DNA of 64,000 nucleotides, taken from Epiperipatus broadwayi (Eukaryota > Onychophora > Udeonychophora > Euonychophora > Peripatidae). Position numbers and translations under genes: made by a program. The notes beneath the pieces were generated by a model. It was not told the origin of the DNA. It worked only from the letters and a program-made list of their open reading frames with translations, and did no database searches. Of the stretch, positions 39,887 to 51,349 are shown piece after piece (within the stretch, counting starts at the first letter, position 1; each line of letters starts with the position of its first letter). The stretch spans positions 5,875,230 to 5,939,229 of the forward strand of contig JAQFVV010006215.1 in NCBI GenBank assembly GCA_028023455.1, given 5' to 3'.

Positions 39887-42330
39887 CTATTCTCCAGTAA
39901 CAAGTTTGTTCATTGAGACTAGTTGTTCATCACAGTTGGAAGCTTGCTGAGTGTTTTTTTGCATATCTTTTTCTATCATAGGTGATTTAGATAGCACTGG
40001 GATTTTAGTTGATGTGATTTGATTTGAATTGAGAGTTCCTTCATTGTGACTATAGTTGGAAGGTATTGCTTCCAGGAAGGTACTGTTTTGCATGTCTTGT
40101 GATTCAGCTTGTTTGATTCTTTTAGATTCCTTTTTCCTTCATTGATTTTGCAGTTTGTTAGTGTTTTGATGTAGCCAGTTTGGTTCCGTATCCGAGTCAG
40201 CAGTGGAATTGGCTAAATCTTCATGTTGGGAGCTCGATGAATTCTGTGTCTTTCTTTTATGTGTAGCAATTTTTTCTTTTTGTCTAGTTTGCATTGTGTG
40301 TGGTGTTATAATTGTGTTTCTCTTGCTTGGGATACTTTGCTGTTGTGTCTTTTGGTTTGGTTGCAGTTGGAGCTTCTTGTAACAGCTGAAAAGACAATTG
40401 TGATTGCAGTTGCTGTGAATCGGTGATTGCTTCATCTGTGCTAGTCTTATTTTCAGCACTTATTTCTGGATTTTTTAACTGTGGTGCTTCCCAGTGAGGT
40501 TTATGTGTTTGAGTTTTATTCTGCCCTACATCATTAGAGGTGTGGGATTGCAGGGTGGAAGGTGGATTTGAAGGAGTTAGATTGCATTTGTGGTATTTAG
40601 TTTTCTTAACATTGCAGACATCACAAATTTTGTTAGGACAAGTTTGGACGAGGTGGGTCCATTCTCCACAGTAAAAGCATTGAGGCTGAGGCACCTTGAA
40701 TGGCAATAAAGATAGGGCACTTGTTTTCTTCTAGTGTTGCTGGAATTTCAAGTAGAGAGTAGCTCTTGTGAAGTTTGAGTGTGAAGGCCATGTTATTTGA
40801 AGGTAATTCTAGGTCTACTCGTTTCTGTGAGGTATTTAAAGTTGGTTACTTCACCGTATTTGGACAGCAGCCTTTGAAGGTCCATTTGTGCGAAGTTTCT
40901 ATAGCAGTTGCGTGCTAAACCATATGCTATTTTAGGCCAGTCCATGTCAATTTTAATTAGGTAATGTTGGTTCAGGTAGAGTTGCTGTCTTTTGAAGAGT
41001 TCTTTTTGAATTAAATTGTGGAACTCTATTATGAAGTATCTCCTATTGGGACAGTGGTAGATTCTTCTGATTGCTTCTCCCAGTTTTAGATTTTTAATCA
41101 GTTCAAATAATTCATCTGTAGGAAAGGTGAAAAGGTTACAGCTGTCATTAGTGGTTGTAAGAATTAGAGAGTTTTCACTGTGGTAGTTCAGAAATGAGTT
41201 GAAGAGTACTGTGGGAATTCTAGCATTGAATTCCTGACTTACTGCTTGATAGTTTTTTTAACAGAAATTGTGTTTTGATGTTGTTGCTGACAGTTATTTT
41301 CCTCTAAATTAGTAGTGGGGGTTTCATCCTCAACAAAATCTAGGGTGCTATATTGAGTTGTTTGATAATCTGTACTGAGATTTTGTGTAATGACTTTGTT
41401 GTTACCTAGAACTGTAGTGTAACTTTCATTATTTGTAGTGTTAGAATTATTTATTTTGAGTTTGGTATTGGGAAGATGTAAATTGATTAGCTACTACTTT
41501 GTTGGGGACCAGTGCATTTTTGTTGTTTAGAGTGGGCTTTAGACTGGGGAAATGTGAGTCGTAACGGACTTGTTCAACACTCGTTTCTTGCGATTGTTTG
41601 TGCTTTTTGAAACTGCTGCAAATTATTCTACCATTATTGCTGTTGTTTTCCGAGGCTGATTTTTGATCAGAAGATTGTTGCGTAGTTACTTCAGTATCAT
41701 GGTGGAGTTTAGAAGCTGTTTTTGTGTTTAAATCTCCATTGTTGTATTTGGTAATTGATTCTAACTGTGTTTTTTTGACTGGAGAAAGTGTTATAACTGT
41801 AAAAATTGGCAGGTTCTGGTAAAGCACCACCTGTATTTTTAAAAATTTAAAATTTATTTGTGCCAGAACACCTGTATTTTTAAAAATTTAAAATTTATTT
41901 GTGCCAGAACTTTTGATGTTTTCTGTGTGAGATGGAAACTTTTTGGAATTGTAGCTTTGATTTTAAGTATTATCATTTAATTTTTCATTAGAAGAATAGG
42001 TTTTGCTTAGATTTTCACTAGAATTATTTTTTCCCAATTTTTTTGAAATTCCGATCACAGCAGCTTTCTGTTCAATGTTTGCAATCATAGCAATCTTTTG
42101 TTTACAAATGGATTGGGGTTCTTTTTGCTTTTGTGTGCCTTTGGTAAGTTTTTTAAAATTGATAAAATTATCCTGATCAATATTAGTTGAATTAAAATTA
42201 CTGGAAGTGCTCTTAACTTGTTCAATCTGAAAGCTTGATAAGGCTTGCCTAACGTTAGAATCACTGAACAATTTTGGATTGGTCTAGACCTGAGAATTTG
42301 CTGTTCCAGCAGATCATCTATACTGTTCAT
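39887..42330 (-). pseudogene. Tx1/L1-like LINE ORF1 (RRM-like domain, CCHC knuckles)
   Basis: ATG at 42,330 starts MNSIDDLLEQQILRSRP, with a frame change near 42,250. A long polar, S/N/Q/K-rich region follows to about 41,400, interrupted by a 41-bp tandem duplication at 41,829-41,910 that shifts the frame. A folded domain at about 41,160-40,740 (ELFELIKNLKLGEAIRRIYH, KIDMDWPKIAYGLARNCYRN) looks like the RRM/ORF1p region. Two zinc knuckles follow at about 40,690-40,590: CFYCGEWTHLVQTC and CDVCNVKKTKYHKC. A Q/T/N-rich tail ends at 39,887. The expected role is binding the element RNA. Several stops mean it is not functional. ORF2 begins about 40 bp beyond the last stop. Confidence 0.8.
41829..41910. 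repeat. 41-bp tandem duplication inside LINE ORF1
   Basis: The unit from ACCTGTATTTTT to GTGCCAGAAC occurs twice in a row with a 41-bp period. As 41 is not a multiple of three, it breaks the ORF1 frame. Confidence 0.95.
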
Positions 42331-42480
42331 TTTATAAGTTTAATTTAATAAACATATAGAAAAACCTACCTTAAGCCTACTCCGACTCAGATTGAAAAAA
42401 AAGAATTGGTAACAATAATATAATTTAGGGTTTTATAGCAGTCCAGCATGCTTTGAGTAAAGCCAGTTGGTGCCATCTAG

Positions 42481-42496
42481 TCAAATCAGGGTAATT
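42481..42496. repeat. 16-bp target-site duplication, right copy
   Basis: Identical to 36,619-36,634; it marks the 5' boundary of the Tx1-like insertion. Confidence 0.9.
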
Positions 42497-44589
42497 AACT
42501 GATTATCTTGGGTTTTTTTGCAAGAAATTTTTTTTAATTAGAAAGAAATTAAGAATTTATGATGTTAATTTAAGTTCTTGACTTGTTTTCTAATATCTAT
42601 GATTCAGGAGGGAAATATCTGAACAATTATATTTATAAAATTTATCTAATTGGTTGTTATAAAAAACTATCATGTTGGAGACAGATTGTGATTGGCTTGT
42701 AGGCAATATTGTTCTAAAAAAATAATGGAAATATGAATAAGTCAGAAGACTCAAGTGTCTGGTAAGAAGTAGATAATTCTAATTAAGCTATTGAAGAGAG
42801 AACAGTTAAATCCTAATCCAGCTGCAAAGAAAAAAAACCGAAGTTTTTATCAAGCTATTGCATAGAATAGCAGAAGTTTTAATCAAGATTTCAACATACT
42901 ATGAGTTTAGTCATAAAAATGGTTTGTATCATAAAAATGGTTTGTATAATGAAAACCATGTGTTAAATTCAACTAAAATCTAGACATCATCTTTCTCCAT
43001 GTAACCTGCCTTCACAGCAATAAAAATGTAAAGAAGTTGCCCCTAAAGTAATCTGCAATGTTGTCTGCAACCAAGAGCATGAGTCTCTGTCTGTGTTAGT
43101 CTCACCTGGAAAATTTATTAAAAGAAAATGGATAAAATTTAACCTGAAAATGAAATACTACACACCAAAAAATGTACAAATTAATCATGTTCTTCAAAAA
43201 AAAAACTCTGGAAAAATTAAAAATTATAATTGGGAAAAACTCCACAGAAAAAAAATAAAACCATGATTGAAGGTACTTTTTGTGTGTGCACACTGTATTT
43301 TTATTAATAGAAAAAAAATTTTTTATATATAAAATGAATAATATTTTTATAAGAATTGATAATTTTAAATATTTTCATTAAGTTAATATTCTCAAATTGT
43401 GAAAAATATTTTTTTAAAAACTTAAAAAAATTTTTTTTGTGTGAAACATTATTTTTCCCTCCTAAAAACTTAAAAGGTTAATTAAGCTAAATCCAAGACT
43501 GCTATGTTTGTTTTTGAAAATGTTGTTTTTTCAAATCCTAGTTATTTTAAAAAAAGAAATTAATTAAAAGTTAATTTATGAATAGAAATCAGCTGATATA
43601 ATTTTTATGAAAATATTTTTTTGATGAAATGAATCGTTCAAATTTCATACTATCATGTCATTTTTTTTGTTTACTGTTATTCAATTAGTTATTAAATAAT
43701 TGTTTAAAAAATATGTTTTAATCTTAATTTCTTTATTCTATCAAATGCTTGTTTCATAAATTGTAGGTCTGTGACCTTATTTTATGACAGCTTAGTGTTC
43801 TAGGATTTTTTTAATGATCCCAATAATATATTTACTTATAGTAGGGTAGGCCTAGGAATTATTTAACATGATTTATAATAAGCTACTTTATTTATTTATT
43901 TATTTATCTCTTGCTCACAGTAATAATTTATAGAGATCTTGATTTCTGAGCTAGATTTGTGCATAACAGTTATAAGGAATAGTTGGCACAAAAGGGATAT
44001 CCTTTAAAGTCCATGTACTAAATTTCATTTTATTATTTTTTTAGAAATTTAGTTTATAGTTAGCCAGCACATTAATGGTACTATGAGAGCATTGATGATG
44101 GTAAGGATGTTTTTAGTATCTCAGAATTTTTTGACTTATTGTTGTATTTTGATATAGTACCTAAGTATGTGCATCCAGATAAATCATTGTCTGTATCCCT
44201 GATCTAGGTTTATCAGTGACTAAATAATTAATCTTGTCTATAGTGGACCTCTTTCAAATACAGTCACAAGATTGTCAATTTATTTTTTATTGTTGATCAT
44301 TCATGATGATGAATGGTTATTACTTTTGTGTAATGCTGGAGAACTTAGTTAGTTCTGTGCTGATCTCGCATGCTCATTCCCTTTTATATTTAATTTTATA
44401 TTTATTTGGGGATGATGATGGTTTCCTATTTCCTCATAATTCAGCCCTGCTGTGGTGTACTGTTACAAATAACTACCCAATTGTAACCTCAGATTCTCTG
44501 TTATTAACCCGTTTTCTGTACAGTTATAATTGTTACCCAACTTGTGGGACCACTATTTCCACACTGTTACAATTGTCCTCCAATGTGTA
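42497..44589. other. No gene recognised
   Basis: AT-rich DNA with a short TTTA repeat at about 43,888-43,908. A 122-codon plus frame at 44,303-44,671 has a hydrophobic, unremarkable composition and runs into the repeat at 44,590. I do not regard it as a gene. Confidence 0.45.
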
Positions 44590-44770
44590 TTTTGTGCTGG
44601 ACCAGCACTCATCAGTTGGTCCTGATCATCGTCTCCCACACACACATATATATAATCAGTGCTCAATCTAAAGATTTGCTATTTTAATATAAACTGAGCA
44701 CTGATTATATACATGTGTGTGAAAGGTGATCCAAACCAAGTGATGAGTTCTGATTCAGCATGAAATAGAT
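44590..44770. repeat. Foldback repeat with about 72-bp arms
   Basis: The arm 44,590-44,665 (CTGGACCAGCACTCATCAGT, GTCTCCCACACACACA) pairs imperfectly with 44,694-44,766 in reverse complement. Between them is TAAAGATTTGCTATTTTAAT, also found at 31,290. Single arms occur at 30,910 and 35,560. Confidence 0.65.
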
Positions 44771-44905
44771 AGATTGGAGATAATTTATCTTTTTCACATG
44801 TATGTGGTCATTCATGTGTATCAGTTGTATAAGATGGAGTGGATGATTGAAGAGAGCTTGAAAGTCTGGATTCAAATCTACTCTAATTATATTTGTAATA
44901 TAATC
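44771..44905 (+). repeat. SINE-like repeat
   Basis: Shares TTATCTTTTTCACATG, GTGTATCAGTTGTATAAGAT, GAGTGGAT and a degenerate B box (GGATTCAAATCTAC) with the other family members. Confidence 0.55.
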
Positions 44906-45129
44906 AAATTGTATCTGTTTTATATAAATTAACTATCTAAAAAACATGATTTTTATGTCATATTAATTATTTTATATTTTTGACTATATTTTTTATTTAT
45001 ATGTATTATTTAAATAATCATAAATAAATTTTATTTCAGATGATTAGACTTTAAATTTATAATCTCATACAATATTTTAGTTACATTATTTATTTGTAAA
45101 AGTTATAATTTTCAAGCTCCCTTAGCTAA

Positions 45130-45295
45130 TCACTTTCTTATTTATCTTTTTCATATGTGCATGGTCATGTGTGTCGGTTGTATGAGAAAGAGTGGATAGC
45201 TGAAGGAAACTTGAAAGTTTTGAGTTCAAACTCTCTATATTACGTCTAAATTCCAGGTATATTAATTATACTTGTATTTAAATGTTAAAAGTTAT
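45130..45295 (+). repeat. SINE-like repeat
   Basis: TTATCTTTTTCATATG, GGTCATGTGTGTCGGTTGTA, GAGTGGATAGCTGAAGG, B-box-like GAGTTCAAACTC, then a tail with TACTTGTATTTAAATG. This is the clearest plus-strand copy of the family. Confidence 0.6.
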
Positions 45296-45618
45296 ATATT
45301 GTAACCTAATAAATGAATAAAAAAAAAAAAGATATACCATACCTGAGTAGTCCACAGAATGATCATAAGTAAATATCATAAATTCAAAAATTAAATGATG
45401 ATCAAAAGATATAATATCTGAGTAAAGGTTCAAAATATAACACTATCAAGAATTATTATAAGCAAATTATTAATAACCAGTATTTTAGAAATCACGTGAA
45501 GTGAGTACACTAGTAATTCAATAAAATATATAACTCAGGTATACAGGCAGTAGGTTTTATCCACTTTCATTTCTTGGTTTGATGTTAAGTGCAGGTTTAA
45601 ACAAATACTAAGTGAATA

Positions 45619-45701
45619 TGGTCTAGAAGGGCGCCACTAGATTATCTGAATCTAGACACGGTTATATCTGATAACCTTTTACATGTACCGGGTTTGAATC
45701 C
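45619..45701 (+). repeat. Pol III A/B-box pair, SINE or tRNA relic
   Basis: TGGTCTAGAAG (45,619-45,629) fits the A-box consensus, and GGTTTGAATCC (45,691-45,701) fits the B box with one mismatch. No acceptor stem or cloverleaf can be drawn, so this is not a tRNA gene. Confidence 0.4.
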
Positions 45702-48700
45702 CTTCTTGGTACTTTATTTATAATAAAATGGAAGATTTTGCTTTTTGAGCCATATCACTATATGCACTAATATTTAGGTAAAAGTAAAACCTCTATAAAC
45801 CAAAGTGGAGTATACTAGACATAAATCATTTCTCAGATCTTAACATAACAAATGTGTTTCAATATTTTTATAAGTTCACTAGCTCAGATTATATATAACT
45901 AATTTAGGATGGCAATTCACTCATCCTTGCATAAAATAGATGATGGGATGTGGTTATAATAATACTAAGAAATCACTAAATATTATAAAATCAATATTTA
46001 TTTATGGCCTTTAAACAGTTAAACAGCTCCTTAATTAAAACGTTGATGACGATGATGATGATGATAATAATAACGATAATGACAAGGGTTTCAACTACAG
46101 CTCTAGGACTAAGCCTAAACATAAAACTAAATTTTATGAAGGAATTCATAATTATTGCTTAATTTTAGCATATTTACTTATATCTTAAATAACTAATATT
46201 CAACCATTGATGATGATGAATAATCACACTTAACCAAGACTACACTTAATGAAATATATACGCCTCGTTTAATAAAACAAACTAATATTTATTACTACAT
46301 TTCTAACATATACATAAAAATTTCTAGATAAATATGAAAATTGACATGAATAATAATAATAATTGATTATATAACAATCCTCAGATTAATTTTAAGTTCT
46401 TCCCCCTTTCCCTTCAAATGTATTTTGTATTAAGTTGGACGTCACATTAACCATGATTTTCACTCCATGAGAAAAGTATTAAAAAAAAATATTATCTGCT
46501 CATTAGCACACATACTTTAAAAATCTAACATGTAAATAGAATAAAAAAAAAAAAAAATGTTAGTAAAATTGAAAGAGCAAGTTTTTAGAAAAGAGTTTTA
46601 AATTATTTTCTCCCCCCTCTCTTCTCCCTCTGAAATGCTATACTTAACTTGAAACAAAATAATCTAATATTCCAATACTACTCATTATTTCACATTCACT
46701 CACAATTATACAAAAATATCATTATGTATGTGCGTGTTTTATCCCATAATAAAATATTATTAAAAACCAAAATAACAACAATATATCAGTTAAAACTAAA
46801 ATCATAATACCATAAAAAAAAATTGTTTTACATATTCATATTTCATAACTGTAAAATTAATAAACATATAATTTTCATACATTCAAGATCATTTATGAAG
46901 CTCAAAGTTATTTTTAGTAAGACATTCGTGTTTTAATCGATCTGAATAGTCTTTAAAGGTTCTTTAAATAAAAATATACCACTTTATTGCTAAAATGTTT
47001 ATTAAGACTGATATCATAAAGAAAATAGATATAAAAAGTCATATTACCGATCTTTTGTTTGTGGCGAATTTTCAAGGGTTCAAACTTGTCTATATTTCTG
47101 CAGCTACTATGTGGGAACAATCTCTTTCTTGAGGTGTATAACTATTTAATGATGATGACTCTATTGAGGTTATTTGCTTTAGTGGACAATTTGGAAATCA
47201 TTATATTAATTTTTCTTCTCTTCCTGTCAAGCATGTGGATGAAATACAGCAGTTGTTTTCCCATTTGTAAATTTTCTTGAGTTTAAAATCAGTTGTTGTA
47301 ACAATTAATTGGACTTGATGATTAATATTTCTCAGTAGATTAATTCATCTTCTTTGAATGCAGGTGAATGCTTTCTTCCTTCTATTAAAAACATCTTATT
47401 TATCTGGTCAGTTGAAAGGTGTAGAATATTATTTAGACACATCTTTCCTTTCCTATGTGATGTGCAGCTTCCCCAGATGGTCCGGCAAATGGAATATACA
47501 TATAATTTTTCTAGCAAGCCATTTTTTTTAATTTTCAACGTTCAATATTATAGTTTAATAATCTGAATCAATCACAACAATAATAATCTAAGACAGCTTT
47601 TTATATCCAATTTTTAGCTACCTTAACCAATCAGAGATAGCATCACTTGCTATTTTTGGACAAATTTGTTTTAATTAGATCTCTAATTTATTTTCAACTA
47701 AATTATTTTTCAACTGAAAAGTTTAATCCTTTTTCCAGACACTTTTGTTTTAAAAAAAAAAATAGACTCAATTCTTATTTCCTTTCTTTTGTTTTTTTTT
47801 TTTCTTTTTAACATCCAGATAACACTTCAACATCCAGGTAACACTTCAAATCTTTGAGCTTCCTTCTTTAGATCTTGATAAGACAAATTCAATTTTTAGA
47901 GTTCTGACTCATTATGAGCTTTCAAAGTGACAATCATTTACAAAAAAAAATTACTACAAAGATCGATATCTGATTAAACAGATTTCCTCTTTTAACAAAA
48001 AAAAATTTGTACAAAAAATAATTTGACAGATTTAATACTTCCTTTTCTTTCAATATTTAAGAAATGTAAATTTTTGTATGTAATGTACACACATTCTTCA
48101 TTCTTTCAAATCATTCATGAACTAACCTTAAATAATATGATTGCTAGCTTAGGAATTATAACCCAATTATTTAATTAAATCTGTAACTTTTAAATCCCAA
48201 TTATAATTAAAGAAAAGCAAAATAAAAGTATAGAATAAAATATTAGAATTGATCAAGCATAGCTTAGTTTTAAAGAAAGTTAAAATGTTGAATATTTGAA
48301 ATATAAAACAAATAAATAATTTACACATACATTGCCTATATGTATGCATTATAACTTTGCTTTTTAAAGAAAATTTAAATATTAAATATTAAATGTGTGT
48401 ATTACCTTTCTATCAACACACAAACAAGTAAAGCATGTAATTGTTGACCCATTCTCTGTCTAAAGTGTTTAAGATTTTGATCTGGTAGGGTTTGAACTTG
48501 GATTCCCTACAGCTTCATTTATGATTATATAAAAATGTGATGATGATTTTTGGTTTACCTTTTCTACATGCACATTACTATAAATTTAGCTAGTGACTAA
48601 ATTGTAATGGCACAATATATATATATAACTTTGGCCATATATACTTGAATTCATAAAATAGATTGTCACTACATGTTTTTGTTTTCATTAATCTTCTGAA

Positions 48701-49924
48701 CTTTTTATTTAAACTGCAGTCTTTACAATTAATTGTAACTTCTAGTAAATTATCATTTAAAAAAAATTGCCATCGATTGACTGGAATAGTTGTGCTTAAC
48801 CTACAATCGATGTGCAAGCATCAAATGACCTCTAAACAAGTGAACTATATGATATATTTATTTCATTTTAATTTATTTATTTGATACATTAATCTGAACC
48901 TGACTTGTTTTAATTCTTTGACACTTGCAAAATGAATTTTGGTTATACATATATTTTTGCTTTTTTATATTCCTGTTAAATTTATAATCTATAACAATCA
49001 TTATGGTAATTAATTTTCCCTTCTTTGATTAATCTTGATATTTTTTTTTTTACCGTTTTAACAATTTACTTTTGGGTTCTTTCTCTTTATAAATTTTAGT
49101 TAATGATAAATTCCAAATTATTCTTTCTCTTTATACAATATCATTTAGAAAAAAATTAGCAATATAATATCAATTGCTAATTTTCAGAAAAAACTTGTGG
49201 TTAGTCAAATATTTTTCCCTTCATAATTTTTATCAAAACAACTATAGTTTATAGTAAATATTTTTTCTCCTTTTAAAAACTGACATAACAAATTATAAGT
49301 TTTGCGATCATATATATATGTTTGGGCTTTTGGGACAAAAAATTGAAGATTATATGTGTTTCAGACATTTAATCTATATAATACTACAGTAATTGATAAT
49401 GAATTTTAAAAATATAATTTGAATTACATCATTCATGCAGGGTTTTTAACATTTGATATTATGTTTTGGGGTTTTAACTTTTCTTGTTATTTTTTATTAC
49501 ATATAAACAATATCAAAAATTCATAAAATCATTATTTTATTTATTTATTAATTATATATATTTATTTATTAAAATCATTATTTTAGTTTTTGTCTTTAAT
49601 GAACTCCGTATATGTTTTCATTTCATAAACAACGAGAATATGATCTCATACTATTTTATATCGTTTTGATAAGCATAGATCATCTAAACATTTATAATAA
49701 TACAAATAGGTATCTATTTTTATAAGTCTTTCAAATAGATCTTGTTCTTTTATAAAAGATTTCTAATTTGCCATCACTCCTCCCCCAATTACTTTTATAT
49801 ATAAGAAAATACCCCAGTGCATATTGCTAGCCAAAAATTCAAATACCAAATCACTCTCCCAAACATTGCTTTTAAGCAACATTCTCTGTGAATAAATAGA
49901 GTCTAAACTTCAAACAGCAAGATT
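45702..49924. other. No gene recognised
   Basis: AT-rich sequence with GAT/AAT runs near 46,045-46,085. A less AT-rich patch at 47,040-47,560 holds overlapping short frames on both strands without a known motif. Confidence 0.5.
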
Positions 49925-51056
49925 CAAAAGAGTATCACATGATCACTATCTCTTAATACTAGCACATATTTGTTTATGAACAAAGCAAAACTCTCCATAC
50001 AGTATTGCCACCCTGTGCTAACCAGAGTAATCAATGAATGCCAGAAGGCTTGTGCATAAAATCCCTATCTAATGCCTACTCATCCAATATCCCCAGACTA
50101 GTTTCTGGCTTGTGGCCATTGTCAGTGAGGAGCTTTGGATCTGAGAGCACTGCACCTAGATCTTAGGATCTAATGCAACCCTCCAGCACCCACCTTTTAT
50201 CTCTACTTAAATACAAAACTATGAGAATGAAATTGAAAACACAAAAAATATTTTCAATCTAAGCTCAATAGCTTATATAGTCATATGGGTCTGAACTCAG
50301 TTCAGCACCCATATATTTTGGTGTCTTTGGCTCTTTAACAACCATAGCCACCATTACCCTATTAGGCAGAATTGGTGTTAAAAGGTGGATGCTGGAGGGT
50401 TGCATTAGATCCTAAGATCTAGGTGCAGTGCTCTTAGATCCAAAGCTCCTCACTGACGATGGCCACAAGCCAGAAACTAATCTGGGGATATTGGATGAGT
50501 AGGCATTAGATAGGGATTTTATGCACAAGTCTTCTGGCATTCATTGATTACTCTGGTTAGCACAGGGTGGCAATACTGTATGGAGAGTTTTGCTTTGTTT
50601 ATAAACAAATATGTGCTAGTATTAAGAGATAGTGATCATGTGATGCTTAATGGTTTAACTCCAATACTTCCTAATAGGATAAGGGTGGCTATGGTTGTTA
50701 AAGAGCCAAAGACACCAAAATGTATGGGTGCTGAACTGAGTTCAGACCCATATGACTATATAAGCTATTGAGCTTAGATTGAAAATATTTTTTGGGTTTT
50801 CAATTTCATAGTTTTGTAGTTAAGTAGAGTTAAAAGGTGGGTGCTGGAGGGTTGCATTAGATCCTAAGATCTAGGTGCAGTGCTCTCAGATCCAAAGCTC
50901 CTCACTGATGATGGCCACAAGCCAGAAACTAGTCTGGGGATATTGGATGAGTAGACATTAGATAGGGATTTTATGCACAAGCCTTCTGGCATTCATTGAT
51001 TACTCTGGTTAGCACAGGGTGGCAATACTGTATGGAGAGTTTTGCTTTATTCAAAA
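49925..51056. repeat. Complex palindromic repeat (U'V' - U - V - U)
   Basis: Unit U (about 220 bp, for example GGAGGGTTGCATTAGATCCT to ATGGAGAGTTTTGC) occurs forward at 50,384-50,600 and 50,828-51,050 and reversed at about 49,985-50,200. Unit V (about 175 bp, for example GTTAAAGAGCCAAAGACACC) occurs forward at 50,655-50,828 and reversed at about 50,200-50,375. The copies look very similar. U's right end matches the SINE-like repeat at 35.96-36.03 kb, and a degenerate tRNA-like head (GTGATCATGTGATG) sits between U and V. The RNA would fold into a hairpin of about 400 bp. No protein is encoded. Confidence 0.8.
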
Positions 51057-51111
51057 GGGTACATAGTGAGAGGGTGATTTGAATATATATATTGAAAAAA
51101 TCCTGTAGTGT

Positions 51112-51349
51112 AATTGCTGTGTCCAGCAGCATTCTACTATCTGCTGGATTGCAAATATAAATAACACAAATAATTACTCATTAATGTGGCAACATGGCAA
51201 GTAATTTAAAATAACAAGAGTTTATTTTACAGAGTTATATGAGATAATCAACCTAATTTAATATATATATGACAATTATGTACACATGCTATATAAATAC
51301 AATAAGGGTGCAAAGGCATACCAAAATAATAAGATCGATACGACCTAAT
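51112..51349 (-). repeat. Fragment of the Gypsy-2 leader (empty-site copy)
   Basis: Aligns with 58,845-59,012 and then, without a break, with 62,985-63,057. The block from GCTGTGTCCAG to TTTAATATATATAT is joined directly to GACAATTATGTACACA and CGATACGACCT. It therefore shows the Gypsy-2 leader without the Penelope insertion. No LTR is attached. Confidence 0.8.

Larger units (their letters stand above)
36635..42480 (-). mobile_element. Full-length Tx1/L1-like LINE, 5.85 kb
   Basis: Bounded by a perfect 16-bp target-site duplication. The 5' end is at 42,480, with a 150-bp 5' UTR before the ORF1 ATG at 42,330. ORF1 carries an RNA-binding domain and CCHC knuckles; ORF2 carries an AP endonuclease, RT and a C-terminal zinc finger. 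It ends in a short A-run. CCHC knuckles in ORF1 together with the ORF2 CCHC finger fit the Tx1/L1-like group. Both genes are decayed. Confidence 0.85.

Noticed and set aside
44303-44671. 122-codon plus-strand frame
   Set aside because: Low-complexity hydrophobic composition, and it runs into the foldback repeat. No family recognised.
45612-45712. tRNA gene
   Set aside because: A and B boxes are present, but no acceptor, D or anticodon stems pair and the boxes are too far apart without a plausible intron. Treated as a SINE or tRNA relic.
47059-47566. Overlapping frames on both strands, possible host exon
   Set aside because: No conserved motif, no convincing splice sites, and frames are open on both strands as expected in a short, less AT-rich patch.
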